Assembly (NCBI RefSeq): GCF_002897295.1
Contig: NZ_BEXF01000011.1
Coordinates: 1 to 64,000, forward strand
Length of the DNA: 64,000 nt
From: Brevibacillus reuszeri
Lineage (GTDB): Bacteria > Bacillota > Bacilli > Brevibacillales > Brevibacillaceae
Reading direction: 5' to 3'
The notes under the pieces were generated by a model that had not been told where the DNA came from, made no database searches, and worked only from the letters and a program-made list of their open reading frames with translations. Within the stretch, counting starts at the first letter, position 1. Each line of letters begins with the position of its first letter. The translations under genes and the position numbers were made by a program. Positions 1 through 8,512 of the stretch are shown in pieces.

Positions 1-103
1 GTTCTGTCAAAACCTTTTTACGATACTTTGGGCAAAAGACAACGTGATATTTACAGTCAAATACGATATTGTGGTTAGTTTCCACTGATCTACTCAAAAC
101 CAT
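1..103 (-). CDS. tnpA: IS200/IS605 transposase TnpA (Y1 HUH), N-terminal fragment
   Basis: Reading leftwards from an ATG at 103, the translation begins MVLSRSVETNHNIVFDCK and continues to a YHVVFCPKYRKKVL motif. This is the characteristic N-terminus of Y1 HUH transposases of the IS200/IS605 family, which cut and join single-stranded DNA at the element ends. The gene runs off the window, so the HUH motif, the catalytic tyrosine and any adjacent tnpB cannot be seen. Whether the copy is intact is unknown. Confidence 0.88.
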   Translation of the reverse strand, partial: MVLSRSVETNHNIVFDCKYHVVFCPKYRKKVLTE

Positions 104-128
104 CACCTATGGTTAATTATACCATACC

Positions 129-157
129 GCGTTAGATGAATAGAACATATCTAACGC
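129..157 (-). promoter_or_regulatory. Stem-loop in the tnpA leader
   Basis: A perfect 9-bp inverted repeat (GCGTTAGAT / ATCTAACGC) with an 11-nt loop sits 25 bp upstream of the tnpA start. IS200 elements are known to carry a leader stem-loop that blocks read-through transcription and tnpA translation. The role here is inferred from position. Confidence 0.5.
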
Positions 158-181
158 CGATACAAAAAGAACTATTTTTTG

Positions 182-217
182 TTTGCTCTTAGCCCCCTAA
201 AGGGGATACAGAGCAAA
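182..217. repeat. Subterminal IS hairpin with two stacked stems
   Basis: TTTGCTCT and AGAGCAAA form a perfect 8-bp outer stem around an inner CCCC-N5-GGGG stem. A further CCCC/GGGG stem-loop follows at 229-249. Such hairpins are the recognition features of IS200/IS605 ends; which one is the true TnpA site cannot be told by eye. Confidence 0.5.
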
Positions 218-284
218 ATGCCTTATATCCCCATAGCGAAAGCAAGGGGGTTTTACGACACGAATGATAACATGTTCGACCTAT

Positions 285-320
285 AAGAAAACACCCCCGG
301 ATTTTATTTCTCCGAGGGTG
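285..320 (-). terminator. Rho-independent terminator of the proline dehydrogenase gene
   Basis: On the minus strand a 9-bp stem (CACCCTCGG paired with CCGGGGGTG, one mismatch) is followed by TTTTCTT. It starts 10 bp after the stop codon of the proline dehydrogenase gene. Confidence 0.8.
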
Positions 321-329
321 CTTGGTCTC

Positions 330-1250
330 TTACTTCGTAAACATACCTTTCAGAACGAACTTCACGTTTGCCGGGCTTTCCGCCAGACGACGCATGAAGT
401 ATCCGTACCAGTCGTTTCCATATGGAACATAGACGCGCATTTTGTAGCCTTCACGGGCCAGATCGATTTGGGACTGGGTACGAATTCCGTACAGCATTTG
501 GAATTCAAACTGGGTGCGAGGAATGTTGTATTCCTTTTCCAGCTCCTTGACAAAGTTGATGATGTTGTCATCATGTGTAGCGACTGCTGCATAACCGCCG
601 TTCAGCAGATGCTGCTTGATGATTTTTTTGTAGTTCTCATCTACGTCTGGCTTGTTCGGGTAAGCTACTTCAGGCGACTCTTTGTACGCACCCTTTACTA
701 GACGGAAGTTTACTTTTTTGTCTTTGAGGCTGTCGATATCATCGGAGGCTTTGTACAGGTACGCCTGAATAACCGTTCCTACGTTATCGTACTCTTCCAG
801 CAGCTCATTGAGAATTTCCATGGTCACATGATTGTGCGCATAGTCCTCCATATCAATCCGTACAAAAATGTTGCCCAATTTTTTCGCTACATCCAACGTA
901 CGTCTCATGTTCGTCATGCAAAGCTCGCGGCTGATGTCCAGACCCATGGATGTCATTTTCAACGATAGGTTGCAGTCTACACCAGACGCGGAAATCGCTT
1001 CCAATGTTTTGATGCAGTAATCAGCAGATTCATTTGCTTCCTCTACACTAAATACGAACTCTCCCAGATGATCCAGGGTGCACACGAGACCTTGCTCGTT
1101 CAGCTTGCGAACAGCACTGATCGCTTCTTGGATGGTTGCACCGGATACAAAACGACTGGCACCGAAACGCAGACCCCACTTTTTAGCTGCTGCGTTCAAC
1201 GTTTGGTTTTTGGATAAGAATAGAAAAAAGTCCTTCATTGCTTGTTCCAT
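330..1250 (-). CDS. putB: Proline dehydrogenase (monofunctional PRODH)
   Basis: This FAD enzyme oxidises L-proline to pyrroline-5-carboxylate, the first step of proline catabolism. The product is 306 aa, the usual length for the stand-alone Gram-positive enzyme (PutB/FadM type). The C-terminal signature with YVPYG, a tryptophan and MRRLAE lies at about residues 274-291. An ATG at 1250 with GGAGGAG 10 bp upstream is preferred over an in-frame TTG at 1271 that overlaps this ribosome site. No P5C dehydrogenase gene adjoins it. A sigma-54 promoter precedes it and a divergent enhancer-binding activator is adjacent, which suggests dedicated induction. The putB/fadM paralogue assignment is uncertain. 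Confidence 0.93.
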   Translation of the reverse strand: MEQAMKDFFLFLSKNQTLNAAAKKWGLRFGASRFVSGATIQEAISAVRKLNEQGLVCTLDHLGEFVFSVEEANESADYCIKTLEAISASGVDCNLSLKMTSMGLDISRELCMTNMRRTLDVAKKLGNIFVRIDMEDYAHNHVTMEILNELLEEYDNVGTVIQAYLYKASDDIDSLKDKKVNFRLVKGAYKESPEVAYPNKPDVDENYKKIIKQHLLNGGYAAVATHDDNIINFVKELEKEYNIPRTQFEFQMLYGIRTQSQIDLAREGYKMRVYVPYGNDWYGYFMRRLAESPANVKFVLKGMFTK

Positions 1251-1293
1251 CGTTGACTGTCTCCTCCTCAACGTACTCTACTCCTTTATACTT

Positions 1294-1309
1294 AGCACGA
1301 ATCGTGCCA
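1294..1309 (-). promoter_or_regulatory. Sigma-54 (-24/-12) promoter of the proline dehydrogenase gene
   Basis: The minus strand reads TGGCACGATTCGTGCT. Against the sigma-54 consensus TGGCACG-N4-TTGCW it matches the whole -24 element and four of five -12 positions. The start site would fall near 1283, about 33 bp upstream of the proline dehydrogenase ATG. Such promoters need an enhancer-binding ATPase, and one is encoded divergently. Confidence 0.82.
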
Positions 1310-1384
1310 ACCCACTTTCATTCGCTGCAGCTGCATTTTCAGGATATTGCCGGTTCAAAAGGCAGTATATTTCTTTCAACACAT

Positions 1385-1413
1385 GTGTACATTTCGTGTC
1401 TATTCTTGTACAC
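1385..1413. promoter_or_regulatory. Candidate upstream activator sites for the sigma-54 regulator
   Basis: GTGTACA (1385-1391) and TGTACAC (1407-1413) form an inverted repeat. The two TGTACA cores lie exactly 21 bp apart, two helical turns, about 75-105 bp upstream of the -24 element. This is a typical position and phasing for enhancer sites. The left copy also sits in the palindrome ACACATGTGT (1379-1388). Binding is inferred. Confidence 0.5.
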
Positions 1414-1493
1414 TTTTGATTAAATACTGTTTATTAGCGACAAGAAAGCCCGACATGTCCTCTTTCTTGTTAGTTTGTATAGGAAGTGATGTT

Positions 1494-3218
1494 TTGAAAC
1501 CGTTATTTTCACTGGATAGCGTTGTTTCTTCGATTGCGATCCCTGTAAATCCTGCCCAGATCAGGATACGCGCTGGAGAAAAAGAAGGTGTGTGGATAGA
1601 TGGAGAGCGTACGGTGAAGGTAATCGCTGTTCAAGAATCTGCAACTTTGGAGGAATCCACCAAACAGATTCGTTCCTTCCTGAATGACGAGGCGATGCCC
1701 GCCTTGGTCACGCTCAACGACGAGGGGATTCCGACTGGCATCATTTCCTCTCATCAACTGTTCGCTGCTTTTCTCACACTGGTTCAAAATCAGTCTGTTT
1801 TGCTCGGCACCCTGATGGATACGATGAGCGAAGCCGTTACCATCGTTGATTCCCGCAATGTCGTCCAGCATTGGAATCGAGCAGCTCAAACCATTTATAA
1901 AATTGATCGCTCTAAGGTAATCGGTACTTCTCTGGATGAGCATTTTGCCAGTGAATCCATTCGTCTGCTCGATGCGCTGCGGCAAGGAACCTCTGTTCAG
2001 CGCGTTTATCACATTCCACGTCCAGACAGTCACGTGTTAATTAATGCCGCGCCTATTCGGTTGGAGGGCCGCATCATTGGCGCCATTTCGATTGAACAGG
2101 ATATTACAGAGCTGGTAAGGCTCAATGAGGAGCTGGCGCATACCACTGCCCACCTTCATAACCTGCAACAGGAAATGAGCCGTTTTCAAGCAGCAGACGA
2201 TCCTTTTTATGCGATCAAGGGGCATTCGGCCTCAATTCAGTCTGCAATCAGCTCAGCCAAAAAAGTGGCGCAAACAGATGCGACCGTGCTCATTTACGGC
2301 GAAAGCGGTGTCGGCAAGGAGCTGTTCGCCAAAGCCATTCATCAGGCTAGCCGCCGTAGAGAAAAGCCATTCATCGCCATAAACTGTGGAGCGATCCCTG
2401 CTGCGCTGTTTGAAAGCGAGCTATTTGGTTATCAGGGCGGAGCTTTTACAGGTGCGGAGAAAAAAGGCAAGCCAGGCAAGCTGGAGCTGGCGCACGGAGG
2501 TACGCTGTTCCTCGACGAGATTGGTGAATTGCCGCTGGAATTACAGGTGAAGCTGCTGCGCGCCTTGCAGGAACGGCAATTTTACCGCGTGGGCGGGACC
2601 GAGCCGATTTCCGTCAATACGCGAATTGTGGCTGCCACCAATCGTCAGCTCGAACAAATGGTGTTCGATGGTCGGTTCCGCGAAGACCTCTATTACCGGC
2701 TCAATGTATTTTCTCTGGAGGTTCCTCCGCTGCGCGAAAGAAGTGAGGATCTGCCTGAGCTGGTGCAAATTTTTATCCATGAATATTCAGTGACCCATGA
2801 GCAGTCTGTTCCACGTATCGCCTCCGAGGTGATGCAAGCCTTGTTTGATTACAGCTGGCCAGGCAACATCCGGCAGCTGCGCAATGTCATTGAGCGCCTG
2901 TCCATTCTGCAGGAAAACGGCGTCATTTTGCCCGAGCATTTGCCTTCAGTCATTCGTTCTCACTCCAATGAGTCATTGCCACCTGCGACCGTTTCGAAGG
3001 GTACTGCCTTTTCACCTGCCATTGCTTCTCGTCCACTGCCACACTCTTTATACGCACCTGAGCCTGCCTCTACCGAGCGTGAGCGTATCGTCGCCGCTTT
3101 GGAGCGCACGTATGGCAACAAAAAGGCAGCAGCTGAGCTACTCGGCATGTCGCGAGGAACACTTTACAATAAAATGAGAAAATACAATATAAATGAGGGA
3201 TCATTCGGATGGGGCTAA
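1494..3218 (+). CDS. Sigma-54-dependent enhancer-binding regulator (PAS-AAA+-Fis)
   Basis: A 574-aa activator of RocR/PrdR type. An N-terminal sensory region with a PAS domain (about residues 110-215) precedes the AAA+ domain. That domain has Walker A GESGVGKE at 269-276, the sigma-54-contacting GAFTGA loop at 316-321 and Walker B with D341. A Fis-type helix-turn-helix ends the protein (about 530-570). The TTG at 1494 is chosen because AGGAAGTGA precedes it; upstream in-frame ATGs lack a site. It is divergent from the sigma-54 promoter of the proline dehydrogenase gene, so it probably activates proline catabolism. The inducer, proline or another metabolite, cannot be read from sequence. Confidence 0.9.
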   Translation: MKPLFSLDSVVSSIAIPVNPAQIRIRAGEKEGVWIDGERTVKVIAVQESATLEESTKQIRSFLNDEAMPALVTLNDEGIPTGIISSHQLFAAFLTLVQNQSVLLGTLMDTMSEAVTIVDSRNVVQHWNRAAQTIYKIDRSKVIGTSLDEHFASESIRLLDALRQGTSVQRVYHIPRPDSHVLINAAPIRLEGRIIGAISIEQDITELVRLNEELAHTTAHLHNLQQEMSRFQAADDPFYAIKGHSASIQSAISSAKKVAQTDATVLIYGESGVGKELFAKAIHQASRRREKPFIAINCGAIPAALFESELFGYQGGAFTGAEKKGKPGKLELAHGGTLFLDEIGELPLELQVKLLRALQERQFYRVGGTEPISVNTRIVAATNRQLEQMVFDGRFREDLYYRLNVFSLEVPPLRERSEDLPELVQIFIHEYSVTHEQSVPRIASEVMQALFDYSWPGNIRQLRNVIERLSILQENGVILPEHLPSVIRSHSNESLPPATVSKGTAFSPAIASRPLPHSLYAPEPASTERERIVAALERTYGNKKAAAELLGMSRGTLYNKMRKYNINEGSFGWG

Positions 3219-4357
3219 TTACTTGGTCCGATGATAAATATGAAGTTCAGTACGCGGGAGAGACAATCGTACTGTTACCGAAGGAATACGCGTTGCTTCA
3301 CTTTTTATTTACGGGGAAAAATCGGACGTTCTCACGTGAAAATCTGCTCGATCGTGTATGGGCATTAGAGGAGCCCACAGACCGCACTGTCGATGACCAC
3401 ATCTACCGCCTGCGCAAAAAGCTGCAAAAATGGTCACATCTGTTTACGATTGATACGGTTCGCGGGATAGGATATCGTCTGACCTGGAAACAGCAGCCAC
3501 AGCAAGCGCTTCAGCCCGATGTTCTCAACCGCGGCTTCTCGGAAAGCATCCAAAAAATGCTGACCACCTACCACGGAATGGGGATGGGTGCTGCCATGCA
3601 GACTCTCTCAGCGAACCAGGAAGTACTCGGGTTTCGAATGGACCCTTTTTACGCGATGTACCTGCGGTTTATCACAGGCGATTTTGCTTGGTTTGTCGAG
3701 GACAAGACGGCTCCCATGGGGGATAAGCTGTTTTATCTTTTTCACCTGTATCACATGACGGAACCAGACTCCCGCAAAACACTTGACGTCTATCAACGGG
3801 TGTTGAGGGAACAGGCTGCCATGCCAGCCACTTTTCAGGATGAACTGCAGGTCAATGCGATTGCCTTGTACGCACGGGCTGGCGAATGGGAGCTGGCGAG
3901 ACAGCAAGTAAGCAAAGCCAGGATAATCGTAGAAGGCCTGAATTCACAGGGCTTTACTCTATTTCTCCAAGCCGAGGAAACCATCCTTGCGATCCTCTCC
4001 GATCAATTGGAGGAAGCAGAAGAAATAATTCGCCGCTCGAAAGAAATACTCCTAACCGTCCCGATGCAGCGTGAACTGGGCAGCTTTACACTCATGCAAG
4101 GGATATGCATGTATCGTCGGGAACAATACGCTAAGGCCCGTCGTCTAATAGATGAGGGCATCGAAGTAATCCGTGCTACACAATTTGTCCCACACCTGAT
4201 CTATGCCATCAATAACATTCTGCTCTTCTTTCAGATTTTCGACTGTGATCCAGAATGGGAGAACAAATACCAGAAAATTTGGGACGCCCTTTCAGAGGAG
4301 TATCAATTCGACTATTTGAAAAAGTCAATTCTGTGTATCCTCCCCTCATCCATTTGA
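3209..4357 (+). CDS. Winged-helix (OmpR-type) regulator with a long helical C-terminal region
   Basis: Residues about 1-95 form an OmpR/PhoB-type winged helix, including the motif VDDHIYRLRKKLQ. There is no receiver domain. The remaining roughly 285 residues are mostly helical and resemble TPR-like sensor regions of BTAD/SARP-type regulators, with no recognisable ligand motif. The 382-aa gene starts with ATG (GAGGGA 10 bp upstream) and overlaps the end of the sigma-54 regulator by 10 bp, so the two are translationally coupled. Its target is unknown; the proline dehydrogenase gene or the following exporter gene are the obvious candidates. Confidence 0.7.
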   Translation: MGLITWSDDKYEVQYAGETIVLLPKEYALLHFLFTGKNRTFSRENLLDRVWALEEPTDRTVDDHIYRLRKKLQKWSHLFTIDTVRGIGYRLTWKQQPQQALQPDVLNRGFSESIQKMLTTYHGMGMGAAMQTLSANQEVLGFRMDPFYAMYLRFITGDFAWFVEDKTAPMGDKLFYLFHLYHMTEPDSRKTLDVYQRVLREQAAMPATFQDELQVNAIALYARAGEWELARQQVSKARIIVEGLNSQGFTLFLQAEETILAILSDQLEEAEEIIRRSKEILLTVPMQRELGSFTLMQGICMYRREQYAKARRLIDEGIEVIRATQFVPHLIYAINNILLFFQIFDCDPEWENKYQKIWDALSEEYQFDYLKKSILCILPSSI

Positions 4358-4416
4358 TATACCTCTGACAATTCCCTCTTATGATCGGAAGTAACAAATC
4401 CGATGGAGGGATTTTT

Positions 4417-5658
4417 TTGCTCAGGGAAAACAAAACATTTCGCAAGCTGTTTATCGCATATGGCCTCTCTACCTTGGGGGACTGGTTCGATTTTATTGCC
4501 GTTTCGATCCTATTGGGGTTTGTCTGGCAGGCTGATCCGATGACGATGGCGATTTTGCCGATTGCCTATGCTGCTCCAGGAATCGTGCTCGGACAGTTCG
4601 CAGGTGTGATGGCTGACCGCGTCAACAAAGTCAAAATGATGATTCTCATGGACGTGATTCAAGCGAGTTTGACACTGCTATTGCTCGCCATGCCGAATCC
4701 AGCCTGGTTTCTCGTGGTCATCGCACTCCGGTCGTGCGCTTCCGTCTTTAATGATCCCGCACAGCAGACGTTGACACGACAAATCGTCGCTCCCGACCAG
4801 CTGTTAAAAGCAACCTCGTTGAATGGTGCTGTCTTTCAAATGGGAAAGCTGATCGGTCCGCTTCTCGGAGGATTGGTTGCCGCATTTTTTGCACCTGCCA
4901 TTTGCCTGATCATTAATGCAGGGAGCTATCTGCTTTCCACTGCCTTTTTATTGACCATTCGCCGTGTTGAGGATAATTTGCCACGTCCTGCCTCAAAGGA
5001 TCGGGCACTGCCGCTGCGACAGGCATGGCAGGAGGGCTGGAGCGTCTTTTTGCAAAACCGCGTGTTATTGTATAGCACCCTCTTCGGCGTCGCCGCCATG
5101 ATGTCTATCCAGTTGGCTGATGCTCAATTTCCAGTAATATTTCGAGAAAAAGTACCCCATAATCCGGAAATGGTCGGGTATTCGGTCAGCGTAATCGGAC
5201 TCGGAGCACTTTTCACTGTAACCTGGCTGCAGCGCCTGAAGGAAATTCGGTCATACGGCTGGGTATTAGGCGGCGGTGTCTTCTTGATCGGCATTGGCTT
5301 TGCTGGGATCGGATTTTACCAGACTGGCGATGGGATGTATTGGATACTGGTTGCGTCTCTGATTGCAGGAATCGGAACAGGGCTTACCTCTGTTGGAACC
5401 AACTATCTCGTCCAAAAGGAAACCCCACCAGAAGCGCTCGGAAGGGTCAGAGGAATTATTGATTCGATCACAAGCGCCACCTTTATCATCGCTCCGCTTT
5501 TGGGAGGATTTTTGATGACGCTTTTGGGACCAAGTACCGCATTCTTGTGGGTCGGTCTTCTGATTACAGGAGTCGGGGCTGGCGCAATATTGATTCAGCG
5601 ACTCATCTGGGGCAAGCCGAGAGCTGCCACTACTGTTGTTTCAAAACAAGCCGGATGA
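4417..5658 (+). CDS. MFS transporter, macrolide-efflux-like (MFS_3) family
   Basis: This 413-aa integral membrane protein has about 12 hydrophobic segments and the MFS loop motif GVMADRVNKVKMM between TM2 and TM3. It begins FRKLFIAYGLSTLGDWFDF, typical of MefA/YfmO-like proton-driven exporters. The TTG at 4417 with GGAGGG just upstream is preferred over the ATG at 4381, which has no ribosome site. The gene follows the two regulators in the same direction and ends convergently with the sugar dehydrogenase gene, overlapping it by 29 bp. Substrate unknown. Confidence 0.85.
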   Translation: MLRENKTFRKLFIAYGLSTLGDWFDFIAVSILLGFVWQADPMTMAILPIAYAAPGIVLGQFAGVMADRVNKVKMMILMDVIQASLTLLLLAMPNPAWFLVVIALRSCASVFNDPAQQTLTRQIVAPDQLLKATSLNGAVFQMGKLIGPLLGGLVAAFFAPAICLIINAGSYLLSTAFLLTIRRVEDNLPRPASKDRALPLRQAWQEGWSVFLQNRVLLYSTLFGVAAMMSIQLADAQFPVIFREKVPHNPEMVGYSVSVIGLGALFTVTWLQRLKEIRSYGWVLGGGVFLIGIGFAGIGFYQTGDGMYWILVASLIAGIGTGLTSVGTNYLVQKETPPEALGRVRGIIDSITSATFIIAPLLGGFLMTLLGPSTAFLWVGLLITGVGAGAILIQRLIWGKPRAATTVVSKQAG

Positions 5659-6748
5659 TTTTGTCGTCGCCTTCCTTTGGCTCGCCGCGACCATCCCGGT
5701 TGTTCGTCAACAAATAGAGCGAGCCGTCTGGAGCTTCGACCACATCACGCAGCCTCCCGTACTGCTGTTGAAGCAAAGCGGTGGATTCGCGAACCTTATC
5801 CGGCTGATTCGGGTCTATCGAGATTCGTTGCAGCTGCTCACCGCGCAGATTGGCAACGAGCAGCTCACCGGCCCATGGCCCTTTCGATATAAATGTCATT
5901 CCTGATGGCGCCCAGGTAAGGTCCCCGCTTTGCAGGATCGGTGACTTCATCCCTGCTCTTTGCTCCGTGCCTTGTATTTCTGGCCAGCCATAATTAACTC
6001 CAGCTTCAATCCGATTGATCTCATCATGCGCGGACTGACCATGCTCAGAGCTGTACAAAAAGCCTGTTTGCGGGTTCCAGGCGATTCCCTGCGGATTGCG
6101 ATGTCCCCAGCTATATATAGGTGAGCCAGGGAAAGGATTTTCCGCAGGAATCGTTCCATCCAGATTGATTCGCAAAATTTTTCCTGCGAGACTGGCTCGA
6201 TCCTGAGCTAGCTCGGGCCTCCTCGCATCTCCTGTCGTTATGTAAAGACGTTGATCAGGGCCAATTTTGATTCGGCCTCCATTGTGGATCGCACTACCTG
6301 GAATTTTATCGATCAGCACCTTGTCGATGACAGCCTGGTTGTTATTTTCCCGTAGTCGGAGTACGCGATTGTACGTGTTTTGTCCTTCCCGATACGTCTG
6401 GTACACATACACATAATGATTGTGGGCAAATTGAGGGTCAAGCACTAGCCCGAGCAGCCCTCCCTCTCCCTCACTGACAAAAGGAGCTGGGAAGGAAATA
6501 AGCGGCTCGGGCAACAGCTTGCCTGCTTGAATGATTCGCACTCTCCCCGGTCTTTCTGTAAAGAAGATGCGACCGTCCGCCGCGAAGTCCAATTCCCACG
6601 GAACATCGAGCTGCTGTGCAGCTACCTCAACTGTGTACGGAAACGGTTGCTGATTTGGCTCCGACCCGTCCACATTGTTGGCTTCACAGGCAACAACAGG
6701 CACACCCAGAACCATAACTAGCAAAATGCTTAGCCATTTATTCCACAT
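5630..6748 (-). CDS. PQQ-dependent aldose sugar dehydrogenase-like lipoprotein (GSDH family)
   Basis: A secreted six-bladed beta-propeller of the glucose/sorbosone dehydrogenase family (YliI/Asd type), 372 aa. A signal peptide ends in a lipobox with Cys21 (GVPVVAC), so it should be anchored outside the membrane. Family motifs include LDVPWELDF, FTERPGRVRI, GEGGLLGL, HNGGRI and GHRNPQGI. Enzymes of this family oxidise sugar aldehydes with PQQ, and the active-site histidine region is visible. The start at 6748 has AGGAAGGG upstream and lies 1 bp after the TrmB-family stop, so the two are coupled. The source of PQQ is unclear, since Bacilli usually do not make it. Confidence 0.85.
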   Translation of the reverse strand: MWNKWLSILLVMVLGVPVVACEANNVDGSEPNQQPFPYTVEVAAQQLDVPWELDFAADGRIFFTERPGRVRIIQAGKLLPEPLISFPAPFVSEGEGGLLGLVLDPQFAHNHYVYVYQTYREGQNTYNRVLRLRENNNQAVIDKVLIDKIPGSAIHNGGRIKIGPDQRLYITTGDARRPELAQDRASLAGKILRINLDGTIPAENPFPGSPIYSWGHRNPQGIAWNPQTGFLYSSEHGQSAHDEINRIEAGVNYGWPEIQGTEQRAGMKSPILQSGDLTWAPSGMTFISKGPWAGELLVANLRGEQLQRISIDPNQPDKVRESTALLQQQYGRLRDVVEAPDGSLYLLTNNRDGRGEPKEGDDKIIRLVLKQQ

Positions 6749-6749
6749 C

Positions 6750-7589
6750 TCATCCCTTCCTCTCATCCTGATTTGTCCAATACGATTCCGGCAGCATTTT
6801 TCTGCCAAAGAACTGTTCCATCTCAGGCAAAATCCATTTGTCGAGCTGTTCCTGGCTTCCTGCCTCCACGAGGCGATTGACGAGAATGTCATGCCATATA
6901 TAATCTTCCATCAAAAAAATATGGACCGGATCATCGGTGTAATACGCATTTCCTTTTCTCTCTGCCGAATGTCCGTACAACAATTCTTTTCCATCAATCG
7001 ATAAAACAAACCATCGTTCTTCTGTCTGCTTGTTGATATATTCATTGGTTCGGTGCTTATACAAGCCTGCCATCGGATTGTCCACATCAAACAGGATGCC
7101 TTTGATCGAGCAGCCTGCCTTTTCCTTTGCAAGCAGCTCGTTTTTCAGCTTGTCGTACATGGGCTCCCACATAGACAACAGAACCTGCTCCCTTGCTCGT
7201 CTGATCATGATGCGGCAAAAAGAAAGCACGTTGTCCTCGCCTCTGACCGTCGTAAGCGAGACGTCACTTTTCGGTTCACGCTTTTCCATCGTCCGCAATT
7301 CTTCAGAGACCTTGCTCCAGCTCTCTTCAAAAGACTGCTTCGCCTGATCGAGAAATACATCAACAGGAAGCGGCGCATAGCTTTTTGTCCCATCCTCCGC
7401 TTCCTCCAGCATGGCAATTCCGCGACTGACCAGCGTATCGAGCGTGTCGTATACGCGGGCGCGAGGAATGCCCGACTCCTTGCTGATCTGATATGCATTG
7501 GACGCGCCCAAGCTGACGAGCGCCATGTATGCCTTGGCTTCGTATTGATTGAATCCAAAAAGCTGGAGCTGCTCTAGTAATGTACTCAC
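6750..7589 (-). CDS. TrmB-family transcriptional regulator
   Basis: A 279-aa regulator with an N-terminal winged helix-turn-helix typical of TrmB (LQLFGFNQYEAKAYMALV, then a recognition helix near IPRARVYDTLDTL) and a C-terminal TrmB effector domain. TrmB proteins often bind sugars and control sugar transport and metabolism. A GTG start at 7589 is preceded by AAGGAGAG. It lies between an AEC permease gene 19 bp upstream and the sugar dehydrogenase gene 1 bp downstream, so it probably regulates this operon and may sense a sugar; that is inference. Confidence 0.88.
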   Translation of the reverse strand: MSTLLEQLQLFGFNQYEAKAYMALVSLGASNAYQISKESGIPRARVYDTLDTLVSRGIAMLEEAEDGTKSYAPLPVDVFLDQAKQSFEESWSKVSEELRTMEKREPKSDVSLTTVRGEDNVLSFCRIMIRRAREQVLLSMWEPMYDKLKNELLAKEKAGCSIKGILFDVDNPMAGLYKHRTNEYINKQTEERWFVLSIDGKELLYGHSAERKGNAYYTDDPVHIFLMEDYIWHDILVNRLVEAGSQEQLDKWILPEMEQFFGRKMLPESYWTNQDERKG

Positions 7590-7608
7590 AATCTCTCTCC
7601 TTTTTCGT

Positions 7609-8496
7609 CTATGGTAAATGGTTCATCACAAACATCAGCGTAAACGGACTCGCAATCGTAGTCAGTAATATAATCATCGCCAAGCTGGTTGTATCTCTCT
7701 CCTGGTCTTTGGCCAGCAGCAATAAATTTAACGACGTGGGCATCCCAAACATGAGGATCATCACACTTTGCTCCACTTTGTCATCTGTCATCCATACAGC
7801 TAGCGGCCAGGCTACGAGTACCGGCAATATCAGCTTCACTATACTTACCTTTGCTGCATCCCATAGCCCTTCTTTTCCATAACGATTCTTGCGCATTTCT
7901 GCCCCTGTCAAAAGCAAGGTCAGCGGAAGCGTGGCACTGGCTGCCAAATTAAGAAAGGCGTCCAGCGCAGCAGGCATGGTCAGGTCCAAGCCTTTCCACA
8001 GTAAGCCAGCTATAACAGCGTATAAATACGGATTTTGCAGCACCCTCCGAAACTTGCCACTCCACTCCCGTTCTCCACCAACCTGCGCAAACCCGAAGAA
8101 AGCCATGTACAGGTTAAAAGCGAGGGAAACCGCCACCGCATACGGAACGGCATGTTCGCCGACTGCATAGCGGATCACCGCGAGACCAAAGTAACCAACA
8201 TTCGCCAAGGTAGCAGCAAGGGCATTCCACTTCAGTTCCTCATGCTTCCACCTGAACAAGCGTCCAACAACTTGAATCAACAGCATATACACCAGCAGGG
8301 TGGTTACAAAAAAGTGCAGTACGATCATGCCGAGAGACTGCACAGATACCCCAGTGTGAACAAAAGATTGAAAAATCAAAATCGGAATAAGGTAATACAG
8401 ACAAAGCTTCGCCAGTGAACGATTCTGTTCCTCTCTCCGTTGCGCAAAAAAGCCTAATGCCATAAAGCCGAAAACAACAACCATTGCTTGCAGCAT
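7609..8496 (-). CDS. AEC-family transporter (auxin efflux carrier/malate permease type)
   Basis: A 295-aa membrane protein with about ten hydrophobic segments arranged as two halves, as in the auxin-efflux-carrier/MleP family. Bacterial members export or import small organic acids such as malate, or other anions. It starts at 8496 with AGGAGGGC upstream and is the first gene of an operon with trmB and the sugar dehydrogenase gene. A plausible role is moving the sugar acid or a related anion across the membrane, but nothing in the sequence fixes the substrate. Confidence 0.85.
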   Translation of the reverse strand: MLQAMVVVFGFMALGFFAQRREEQNRSLAKLCLYYLIPILIFQSFVHTGVSVQSLGMIVLHFFVTTLLVYMLLIQVVGRLFRWKHEELKWNALAATLANVGYFGLAVIRYAVGEHAVPYAVAVSLAFNLYMAFFGFAQVGGEREWSGKFRRVLQNPYLYAVIAGLLWKGLDLTMPAALDAFLNLAASATLPLTLLLTGAEMRKNRYGKEGLWDAAKVSIVKLILPVLVAWPLAVWMTDDKVEQSVMILMFGMPTSLNLLLLAKDQERDTTSLAMIILLTTIASPFTLMFVMNHLP

Positions 8497-8512
8497 AAAA
8501 AGCCCTCCTGTT

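Larger units (their letters stand above)
1..262 (-). mobile_element. IS200/IS605-family insertion sequence, 5' (left) end, cut by window edge
   Basis: The left edge carries the 5' end of a leftward tnpA gene followed by about 160 bp of non-coding DNA rich in hairpins, as at the left end of IS200/IS605 elements. Three stem-loops are visible: 129-157 (9-bp arms), 182-217 (8-bp outer stem plus a CCCC/GGGG inner stem) and 229-249 (CCCC/GGGG). Single-strand transposases of this family recognise subterminal hairpins, and there are no terminal inverted repeats. The outer boundary near 262 is an estimate; it lies just before the proline dehydrogenase terminator. Confidence 0.75.
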
